Part shown: positions 1 to 9,300 of the stretch, one piece after another
How the letters are laid out: every line of letters begins with the position of its first letter
Position numbering within the stretch: the stretch's first letter is position 1
NCBI RefSeq assembly: GCF_025370935.1
Contig: NC_133501.1
Coordinates: 5,515,173-5,579,172, forward strand
DNA: 64,000 bases
Source of the DNA: Choristoneura fumiferana
Taxonomy: Eukaryota; Arthropoda; Insecta; Lepidoptera; Tortricidae
Direction of reading: 5' to 3'
The notes under the pieces: generated by a model
Told to the model about the DNA's origin: nothing
The model's database searches: none
Seen by the model: the letters and a program-made list of their open reading frames with translations, nothing else
Translations under genes and position numbers: made by a program

Positions 1-171
1 ATTGAACCAAGTGCCATCCGCGAAGCCGCGTGATGCTGTCAAAATAAGACATTAATGACATTTTAATAACAACTACGGCACGCGTCGTCGTGAATGACTC
101 TACCTGTGTCACTTTCGCGTTTGTAAGTGGGCGTGAAGCACGTGTTCACTTAAAACACAAGTAATTGTATC
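1..171. other. Unique-looking AT/GC-mixed sequence before the minisatellite
   Basis: No ORF, splice-bounded exon or repeat that I can recognise. It runs directly into the 49-bp tandem array. Confidence 0.4.
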
Positions 172-850
172 GGCAGTACGGGCCTTCATGAAATTGTAAA
201 CTGTGCGTAAAATGTGTTTGGGCAGTACGGCCCTCATGAAATTGTAAACCGTGCGTCATTGTGTTGTAGGCAGTATGGGCCTTCATGAAATTGTTAACCG
301 TGCGTAAAATGTGTTTGGGCAGTACGGGCCCTCATAAAATTGTAAACCGTGCGTCATTGTGTTGTAGGCAGTACGGGCCTTCATGAAATTGTAAACCGTG
401 CGTAAAATGTGTTTGGGCAGTACGGGCCCTCATGAAATTGTAAACCGTGCGTCATTGTGTTGTAGGCAGTACGGGCCTTCATGAAATTGTAAACCGTGCG
501 TAAAATGTGTTTTGGCAGTACGGGCCCTCATGAAATTGTAAACCGTGCGTCATTGTGTTGTAGGCAGTACGGGCCTTCATGATATTGTTAACAGTGCGTA
601 AAATGTGTTTGGGCAGTACGGGCCCTCATGAAATTATAAACCGTGCGTCATTGTGTTGTAGGCAGTACGGGCCTTCATGAAATTGTAAACCGTGCGTAAT
701 ATGTGTTTGGGCAGTACGGGCCCTCATGAAATTGTAAACCGTGCGTCATTGTGTTGTAGGCAGTACGGGCCTTCATGAAATTGTTAACCGTGCGTAAAAT
801 GTGTTTGGGCAGTACGGGCCCTCATGAAATTGTAAACCGTGCGTCATTGT
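172..850. repeat. 49-bp minisatellite with alternating two-monomer (98-bp) period
   Basis: About fourteen monomers of 49 bp start GGCAGTACGGGCC. Two monomer types alternate: one has CCTTCATG and ends AAAATGTGTTTG, the other has CCCTCATG and ends CATTGTGTTGTA. This gives a 98-bp higher-order unit. Monomers differ by only a few substitutions, so the array was homogenised recently. It stops abruptly at a SINE cluster and resumes in decayed form at about 2252. Confidence 0.9.
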
Positions 851-859
851 CGATTTCGA

Positions 860-990
860 CGACCAGATGGCCTAGTGGTTGGAGAACCTGACTGCGAGGC
901 TTGAGGTCCCGGGTTCGATTCCCGTGTCGGGGCAGATATTTGTATGAATAATGCGAATGTTTGTTCTCGGGTCTTGAATATGTTTTATGT
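860..990 (+). mobile_element. tRNA-derived SINE (head and body)
   Basis: The head contains an A-box-like TGGCCTAGTGG at about 875 and a B box GGTTCGATTCC at about 912, the internal RNA polymerase III promoter pattern of tRNA-derived SINEs. The flanking stem does not fold as a normal tRNA, so I do not call a tRNA gene. The body runs into the inverted SINE pair that follows. Confidence 0.7.
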
Positions 991-1437
991 TTGGTTATTT
1001 GGAGTCTTTTTGTATTTTTTATTTCAACTCCAAATTTGTTACTTTTACGGGTATCCCGTGAAACCATATCGAAAATACAAACTGAGACATGGATGCACAG
1101 AAAAACCAGAAAAAGAGACCAGCGCTGGGAATCGAACCCAGGTCCTCAGCAATCCGTGCTGCGTACTATAACCCCTACACCACCGCTGGACAGGAATTTA
1201 TATGTATGCATAGGAAACATTCGTGTCTAAATTCCTGTCCAGCGGTGGTGTAGGGGTTATAGCACGCAGCACGGATTGCTGAGGACCTGGGTTCGATTCC
1301 CAGCGCTGGTCTCTTTTTCTGGTTTTTCTGTGCATCCATGTCTCAGTTTGTATTTTCGATATGGTTTCACGGGATACCCGTAAAAGTAACAAATTTGGAG
1401 TTGAAATAAAAAATACAAAAGACTCCAAATAACCAAT
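991..1437. repeat. Long inverted repeat of two SINE copies, 210-bp arms
   Basis: Bases 991-1200 are nearly the exact reverse complement of 1228-1437, with a 27-base spacer. Each arm is one copy of a second tRNA-derived SINE with its B box (GGTTCGATTCC) and a CCAGCG/CGCTGG end-pairing stem. The transcript could form a long hairpin. Confidence 0.85.
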
Positions 1438-2125
1438 CATAATTTGATTGCTTAGTAGCGACATCTCTTGTCTGGGTGAGCGGTTGGTTCCGAAAGAATG
1501 TTGACGTTTCTCGATGAGAGCGAAACATAGATGTCGCTAGTGCTGCTGCATAAGTAGCGTAGTAGAAATAAGCAACCTGAGATATGTATGCATAGGAAAA
1601 ATTCGTGTCTAAATTCCTGTCCAGCGGTGGTGTAGGGTTATAGCACGCAGCACGGATTGCTGAGGACCTGGGTTCGATTCCCAGCGCTGGTCTCTTTTTC
1701 TGGTTTTTCTGTGCATCCATGTCTCAGTTTGTATTTTCGATATGGTTTCACGAGATACCCGTAAAAGTAACAAATTTGGAGTTGAAAAAAAATACAAAAA
1801 GACTCCAAATAACCAATCATAATTTGATTGCTTAGTAGCGACATCTCTTGTCTGGGTGAGCGGTTGGTTCCGAAAGAATGTTGACGTTTCTCGATGAGAG
1901 CGAAACATAGATGTCGCTAGTGCTGCTGCATAAGTAGCGTAGTAGAAATAAGCAACCTGAGATATGTATGCATAGGAAAAATTCGTGTCTAAATTCCTGT
2001 CCAGCGGTGGTGTAGGGGTTATAGCACGCAGCACGGATTGCTGAGGACCTGGGTTCGATTCCCAGCGCTGGTCTCTTTTTCTGGTTTTTCTGTGCATCCA
2101 TGTCTCAGTTTGTACTTTCGATATG
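1228..2125 (+). repeat. Tandem array of a SINE-containing 380-bp unit, 2.4 copies
   Basis: Units start at 1228, 1610 and 1990 with TAAATTCCTGTCCAGCGG. Each full unit is the SINE of the inverted repeat plus about 180 bp of shared flank (ATAACCAATCATAATTTG to ATTCGTGTC). The third unit is cut short at about 2125. Copies are almost identical, so the array spread by tandem duplication, not by separate insertion. ORFs across it are chance reading frames. Confidence 0.85.
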
Positions 2126-2149
2126 TTTTATGTATCTATCTATATAATT

Positions 2150-2245
2150 ATATTTATCCGTTGCGTAGTACCCATAACACAAGCTTTGCTAAGCTTACTG
2201 TGGGACTAGGTCAATTGGTGTGAATTGTCCCGTGATATTTATTGT
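2150..2245 (+). mobile_element. LINE 3'-end fragment
   Basis: AGTACCCATAACACAAGC to CCCGTGATATTTATT matches the segment at 41157-41236, which ends in a TTTA-rich tail. This is a recurring LINE 3' end without coding sequence. Confidence 0.6.
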
Positions 2246-2251
2246 GTTGTA

Positions 2252-2400
2252 GGCAGTACGGGCCTTCATGAAATTGTTAACCGTGCGTAGTTGTTGCATT
2301 GTGGGCAGTACCTACGGGCCTTCATAAAATTGTAAACCGTGCGTCAAAGTGTTGGGTTGAGGGCAGTACGATCTGTCAGTTAACGGTAAACTACGTGTTA
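2252..2400. repeat. Decayed remainder of the 49-bp minisatellite
   Basis: Three diverged GGCAGTA... monomers continue the array seen before 850. The SINE cluster at about 851-2250 therefore interrupts one original array. Confidence 0.8.
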
Positions 2401-2409
2401 ATGTAGGTA

Positions 2410-3270
2410 CTATGGGCATACATATATGCCAAACATACATATAGGTCAAACATTGAGACGGAATGTGATCCACTTAAAAAGAGCCGAAGGGGAATGGGAA
2501 GTTAGAGACGTAGCCGAAGAAAAAAAGGAACTAAACCAAAGTGAACGGGAAGACAATGACATAAATAATTAAATATAAGAATTCATAAAGCAATTAAGAA
2601 ATGTTCGTGTGATTAGTGATTGAAAAATGTATCTAATTAAAACGTAAATCAATTAACTAAAAAACGTCCTTAATATATTAAATAATTAAAGAATTTAATG
2701 TTATACTTGCATTTAGTCAGTTCTTTCAATAAAATTACAATAAGGAAGGGATGTAGTGTTTGTGTATATAAGCTATAACAAGGATGACTAGTCTCGGGTT
2801 CGCGGGTAGTGGGGAAACAGTAACGTCAGAGCCGTTGGCGAGTGCAGACGTGTTTACCCTAGCTACTGGTGACGTAACGAGCCATATATATATGTTTCCC
2901 TTGTTTGTGTGAGTACTACAGGTTCCATGGTTAGCTGAGAGTTTGTTGGCTGCTGGAGTTTTAAGTTTTCGCACTCTTGGGTCTCGAGCTCTTTGCGAAT
3001 AGTACTGCGAGTCTTCACCATTTTGTTCGGCGTATGGAGCATTGATCCGGTCAATTCCGGTCGAAGTGACCAATTTGTTCGGGATGTAGATGTTCCGTAA
3101 CAAAAACACGCAGATAGAATTCGAGAAAACTAAATTTTAATCGCGAAAAAACCACCACCATGTACAAATAAGAAAGGGCGTAAGTACGTGTGTGTCGCGC
3201 GCGGTCGGATGAGGACGACTGCCCGTTAGTTTGTCGGTTTGTCGCTACGTCACACACGCAACCTACCTGC
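2410..3270. other. Region downstream of gene 1; no supported gene
   Basis: AT-rich to 2700, then higher GC. On the minus strand a short open frame starts at about 3020 (MVKTRSIIRKEL) and stops near 2865. It could be the start of a retrotransposon gag or chance, and I find no second motif to support it. Confidence 0.3.
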
Positions 3271-3277
3271 CATATGT

Positions 3278-3283
3278 TTTAAT
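3278..3283 (-). terminator. Candidate polyadenylation signal of gene 1
   Basis: ATTAAA on the minus strand, 33 nt past the stop codon at 3316 and after a T-rich stretch. It is a common variant signal. The cleavage site would be near 3255-3265. Confidence 0.45.
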
Positions 3284-3315
3284 ACAAAAAAAAACTTAAA
3301 ACTAAATCAAGGACC

Positions 3316-3386
3316 CTAATGAGCACGTCGCTGACAAGCATCATCATCATCGCAAGATTTGCCGCCACCATTGCCTCCGTTTGCAC
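3316..3386 (-). CDS. Gene 1 last exon (A-type, with stop)
   Basis: Acceptor TTCAAG|GTGCAAAC is the same as in the six other A exons. The leftover G of the B exon plus GT makes Gly. The exon reads ANGGNGGGKSC then DDDDACQRRAH and TAG (23 codons with stop). Its Asp run aligns with the Asp runs of the A exons at 24.8 and 28.2 kb. It lacks the GTAGGC donor of those exons and ends in a Cys-bracketed acidic motif, so it looks like an A exon converted to a terminal one. Confidence 0.65.
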
Positions 3387-6300
3387 CTTGAACAACAGAA
3401 TCATAATTAAAAATTGGCCGTTGACTATTGATAGCAGACTAGCAGTTTAAAATAACATATATAACATCGCTGGCGCAGATTCCAATGAGGGTTTTCACGG
3501 CGGTGAAATATCGCTAGATGGCGTAAGTATCGTGAGGTCCGTTTGACGTTTGCTCGTAAACACATCATCACATCATCATCATCAGTGTCTAACATCTGGT
3601 AGCAATAGTGAATGGTTGTGTTGCTCTGATGATGAGTTTTGGGTGCGAATCGCGTCAGTGTGGTGGTAGTATTAGAGAGAGAGGGAGAGAGGGGGGTGTT
3701 GCAAGATTTACCGCTGTATGTGTGTGTGTCTGCGTAGCTCTCAAACGGGTGGACCGATTTGAATGCGGCTTTTTTTATTTGCAAGCAGGTTTTCTAGAGA
3801 TGGTTCCCAGATATGTTTCATCAAAAGCGGTTCAACCGTTTTTGAGATATAGAACTTTGTAGTGACAAAGTCAGGGGTTATCTAAGTTTTTGTAGTTTAG
3901 GTTATAGTTCATTAGTTTATCATATTTACCTCTTGAGCTAGAACTACCACCATCTTCTTCCTCCTACGAGGAAGAAATTTGGTCACCACGGTCGTCATAA
4001 CTGGTTATAGGACCAATCTCTGCACCGTTTACTGCTTCAGCTCGCAAATCACCCTTAAAAAAAGATTAGTTTTATCTCTGATAACACCAGAATGCGTAAA
4101 AATATACAAGGGTTTTTTTGTGCGACAATTTTAACTGTGACGTCACGCTGATTTTTCATCATCATCCCAGCCTGTATACGTCCTACTGCTGGGCACAGGC
4201 CTCTTCTCAGCATGAGAGGGCTTGGGCCGTAGTTCCCACGCGGACCCAGTGCGGATTGAGAACTTCACACGCACCATTGAAATGGTTTTGTGCAGGTTTC
4301 TTAACGATGTTTTCCTTCACCTTGAAGCTCATGGTAAATTTCAAATGTAATTTCGCAAATGAATTTCGAAAAACTCAGAGGTGCGAGGTGGGGTTTGAAC
4401 CCACTACCCTCTGCTTGAGTCGAGGCGATAGGTCAAACCACTAGGCCACCACGGCGTCGTCACGCGGAACATTAACTGACTATGTCTCTATCGTTTTTAG
4501 AGTTCCGTACCCAAAGGGTAAAAACGGAAATCCTATTGCTAAGACTTCGCTGTTCGTCCGTCTGTCCGTCAGTCACCAGGCTGTACCTTATTAACCGTGA
4601 TAGTTAGACAGTTCAAATTTTCACAGATTATGTCTATAACTGTGGCCGCTATAACAACAAATCTACAAACGTTTCAACCGCTATCAGTCTCCTGTCGCAT
4701 ATATTGAAGAAATGAGGGTTATCTATTGTTTGCCCGAAAGTTATATGCCATTATTTCATTAGCCCGAAGTTCATATGCTCGAAACTACATTTGCCCGAAT
4801 ATTTCGTTTACTAGAAAATTTATTTGATATATTTCTTATTTTCCCGAAAATTAGATGCCATAATGATACGAATGTAATACGTATTGTTTTCCATATTATT
4901 AAGTGTACTAAATATAGTATGGCGTTTGCATATTCTATTAAATAATATTAACACTACTAACACACACTACTAATAAACACTATTGTGTTTATTTTGATTA
5001 TGATTGATTAAAATTGCTTTATTCTATTACTAATCTATCTATTGTTTTTATTATACAATTGTATTGTATATTTAAATAATAATTACCGTGTACAATGTTA
5101 TATGAATAAAATATTTGTATTTTGTATTTGTATTTGTTTGTATTATCCGGGCTGTTATAAAAAAAAAAACTAACATCGAAGGCTAAGGCGGGAGCGAAGC
5201 GAGCGGAGCGTAGCTCCCGCCTTAGCCTTCTTAACCTAACCTATCCGAGTCGCTTCTGCTCCGAAACGTCTTGCTCGCTCGCTTCGCTCGCTCGTGTTGG
5301 AAGGTGTAATGCCGTCCTCATGTTTCTCTATGGACATTATTTGAATTTGGTGATGACACGTTCTACCAATTTGTCTTTCGATTGTAATGTTTTGCTAGAT
5401 ACCAATAAACCTAGTATTTTTACTTCACAAAATGTTTTAATATAATAGCTATATGCTACAGTTCCATCTCTATCAGTGGTAGCAGAGCGTGGTTGTGGCA
5501 AATGGAAAATTAGCTACTTTTATAAACAAAAAGTGAGTTAACAAAATGGGCTCAATCTTTCGGAGCATAGAACCGTTGACGAAATCGAACTACGATACCT
5601 GGTGTCTACAGGCACAGGCAATTCTCATAAGAAACGACTTGTGGGACATCGCTAGTGGCGAAAAAACGTTAACGGCGACTGCTACTGCCGAAGAAAAGAT
5701 GCTTACTTCAAGGAAGACTTAAAGGCAAGGTCAGAGCTACTGTTGCTTATATCTCCTGCCGAACTCAAGCAAATTAAGAGCTGTAATACGTCTAAGGAGG
5801 TATGGGACTAGTTAAAGTCAGTCCACCAGAGTTCAGGGCCAGCAAGGAAGGCTACGCTGCTAAAACATCTGGTTCTGAAGAAAATGACTCCCCAAGAAGA
5901 CGTAAGAGTTCATCTTAATAATTTTTGAATGCTTTGATTGGAATTTGTATTGAAGTAATGTATAAACAATTATGTCAGTCAAGTTTAAATATAAGGAAAT
6001 AGAAATTTGATTACAAAAGCTTATAAAAATAGCCAGTACCTATATACAACAATAGAGTACCTTTTTTAACAAAAATTCATCCTGAGTTACTAAGCATTAT
6101 GATGCTTTACAGGTTATCCACAAACTTTGATAGCTTCAGAACAGCTATTGAGTCCAGAGATGTCCTGCCAAGTCCAGAAATCCTAAAGGTCAAAATTATA
6201 GAAGAATATGAAGCAAGGAGGCAAGTCGAACCTCAAACTTCAGAGGCATTCTATGTTAAGCCAAAGAAAAAGGGATTGCTGTGCAAGAATTGCAACAAAA

Positions 6301-9300
6301 AGGGGCATTTGACAGAAGATTGTTGGTCAAAGAAAAAGCCTAAGGGCAACGTGGACAAAGGTCAAGAACAAAGCTTTAACACATGTTTGACTACAGAACA
6401 TTCGAAAACCAAAGATGGTTCATGGTATTTAGAAAGTGGCTGCACGTCACATATGACAGGAGAAAAAAAGGCTATTTACCGACCTAATTCCTGCGAACGA
6501 CACACTGAGATAAGCTTCGGAAAAGCACACTACCGAAGTTAAAGGCAAAGGAAAAGTCGTAGTCTATACCAAGAGCTGCAAAAATAATTTACTAGACACA
6601 GCATACGTACCAGACTTGACAAATAACTTAATTTCAGTTAGTAAAATCACGGATCATGGCTACAAAGTACTATTCGAAAGAAATGAAGCTAAAGTCCTGA
6701 AAAATAACAGTGTTGTCTTAAAAGCTAAACGAAAAAATGAATTATACTTTCTTGAACTTGATGAACCGGAAGAGATAGCAAATTTCACGCCTCGAGCTGA
6801 AACCGAAATAATGAAATGGCACAAAAAGCTTGGTCACGTGAATGAGAGAGACCTAAAGACCTTACATAATCAGTCCGAGTTACCCACCCGCAGCGTGGAC
6901 TTCTGTGACATATCTGTAGGTAATGATGGAAATATCTGTAAGAATGTTAATAAAACGCTAGTATTTTCTGATAGGATAGGAAAGGGATTGGGCAAATTAT
7001 TGTGTAATAATATATCAAACAGCTGTGTCATAAATAACTGTATGCCTAATGCCTCATTCAAACAAATAATTGAAAAAATTATGCTCACTCAGGTGACTAA
7101 GCAGTCAATCATTGTATTAATGTTAAGTGATGGGTCCGACGTTAGGTATTCGGACATAAAAACTGGGTTCGATTTACTATCAAAACTAGGTGTTAAAAAC
7201 ATTATTATAGGTGCGTTTCCCTATTCTGCTTCTCTAAATAAATCCAATAATCATTTATATCGTTTAAACAAATTATTGTTTAAGATGACGAGCCGTCATA
7301 GTGACGTTTTATTTTTTGACACTAATAATGTTATTAGTGACTACCGACTGACCCCCGACAAGCTTGCTAAATCCTTAGCATGTTATATTAATTCCGTATT
7401 CGGAAATCACCCCCCCTCCCCCGGCCCTGTTAGGACGACACCTTCATGCGCGAATGTGTCTTTAAACTACCTACACCGACAATAGAGAAGCAAAGTAGTC
7501 TATCATTTCTACATCAAAATATAAATCGCTTCACTGGCAAAATATTAGATTTAGAATTACTCTCTGAAAAGTTAAACTTAGATATTATCTGCTTAACAGA
7601 AACCTGGCTAAAAAAAGATTCAATGCAATTTAATGTACATAATTATGCAATAGCCAGCGCCTTCTGCAGAGAATCTGCAGCAGGTGGCGGGTCTCTCATA
7701 TTAGTGAAAAATGGTTTAAAGTTCAAAGAACGCAAAGACCTGTCCAGCCTTTCTGTTGAACGTGTATGCGAGATCGCTTCTGCGGAAACGGAACAGTATT
7801 TAATTTTATGTATATATAGACCACCAAACTCGAGTATTCCTTTGTTTATAAATACTATGGAAGATGTTCTAAGGAAATCAGTAAAACGTAATAAAGCGCT
7901 GGTGGTCTGCGGGGACTTTAATATCGATATTTTATCACAATCCGTTGAAAAAGACCAGTTTATTTCTGTTTTAAAATCTTTTAATTTAAATTTCTTATTT
8001 AATGAACCTACCAGAGTCACAACCACTTCGGCCACATGTATTGACAACATTTGGTTAACTTGTAAGTATTTAGAAAAAGCTGTTATCAGTGGAGTACGAT
8101 CGGATCACAAAGCTCATACAGTGAAGTTACCTCGGGCTAGGGGCGGTGTTAATCAAACCATAGAAATTATATACCTCGTAGTATATAATATATACCTCGT
8201 TGAGTTTCTTGCCGGATTCTTCTCAGCAGAGGTTTTTCCGAACCGGTGGTAGATTTTTTTTTGACATTCATAAGTGCTTGTTATAGCCTAAATTGAATAA
8301 AGATATTTTGACTTTCACTTTGACTTTGACTTTGAAAGCTGATGGTAAGAAACGAAATGATGCGAGGACTTAACTTTAAGGAAAACACGCTTGAGACATG
8401 TGAAACCTGTATCAAAGGAAAAATGACCACATTACCATTCCAAAGCCATGACGAAATATTCTCTACTGAACCGCTACAAATAGTCAGCAGCGATGTATGC
8501 GGGCCTTTCGAACATGAATCACTGGGCGGATCAAAGTATTACGTAACATTCATTGACGATTACACTAGATACTGCTGCGTGTACTTCATGAAACAAAAGA
8601 GCGAAGTTATCGAGAAATTCAAGGAGTATAAGAACAATGTTGAACTCTTCCATAAGAAGAAAATTCAAAGTCTTCAATCTGACAATGGAGGCGAATACAA
8701 ATCAAAAGCATTTGACAAATTACTTATAGAAAATGCTATTAGTCGAAGATTATCTGCACCCTACACCCCACAACAAAATGGCTGTAGTGAGAGAAAAACC
8801 GCTCACTCATGGAAAAGGCAAGATATCTGATGATAGAGTCCAATATACCTGCAAACTTCTGGGCTGAGGCAGTAAATACTGCAAATTATCTTATAAATAG
8901 GAGTCCAGCAAGAGCTCTAAAAGGTAGTTCACCCTATGAGAAGTGGGTAGGAAGAATACCATCAGCAAAACACCTACATGTGTTCGGTCATAGAGCGTTT
9001 GTACTGAATAAGAACCGAAGAGGGAAACTCTCAGCCAAAGCTGTGGAAGGAGTATTAGTAGGATATGCGGAAAACGCTAAAGGCTTCAGAATATATGTAC
9101 CGGAGAAGAAAAACATAATCATAAGTAGAGATGTAAAAGTAATGGAAAAGATGCACTATGAAACGAATCCCACTGAGAAATACAAAGATTGTCAACCGGA
9201 GAAACTTGAAATAGAAATTACTAATTAAAACTTACCTTTTCAGAATCATAATCTACCTTCTGACTCCTATGTCCAGCCTGATCAAGAAATGTTCCAGCCT

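Larger units (their letters stand above)
6616..9228 (+). pseudogene. copia integrase region, interrupted by a LINE
   Basis: The two His of the integrase zinc site (WHKKLGH) are at about 6817-6840, and the two Cys (CETC) at about 8398-8409, on the other side of the LINE insertion. The core follows with DDYTRY, QSDNGGEY and the final Glu in NGCSERK. A frameshift near 8808-8830 shifts the C-terminal part into another frame (to 9228). The normal distance between His and Cys pairs returns if the LINE and one AAAG are disregarded. Confidence 0.85.

Noticed and set aside
870..935. tRNA gene
   Set aside because: B box and A box are present, but the arms do not fold into a regular tRNA and SINE body sequence follows directly.
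1609..2097. 162-codon minus-strand ORF over the SINE array
   Set aside because: It is the antisense of tandem SINE copies, and the frame is open only because the unit happens to lack stops.
4118..4444. Plus-strand ORFs with GCEVGFEPTT-type ends at 4.1, 13.5 and 32.5 kb
   Set aside because: They lie over the minus-oriented tRNA-derived SINE and have no independent support.
6616..7485. A single 289-codon protein
   Set aside because: It is an accidental fusion of copia protease/integrase codons with the nested LINE after 6858.
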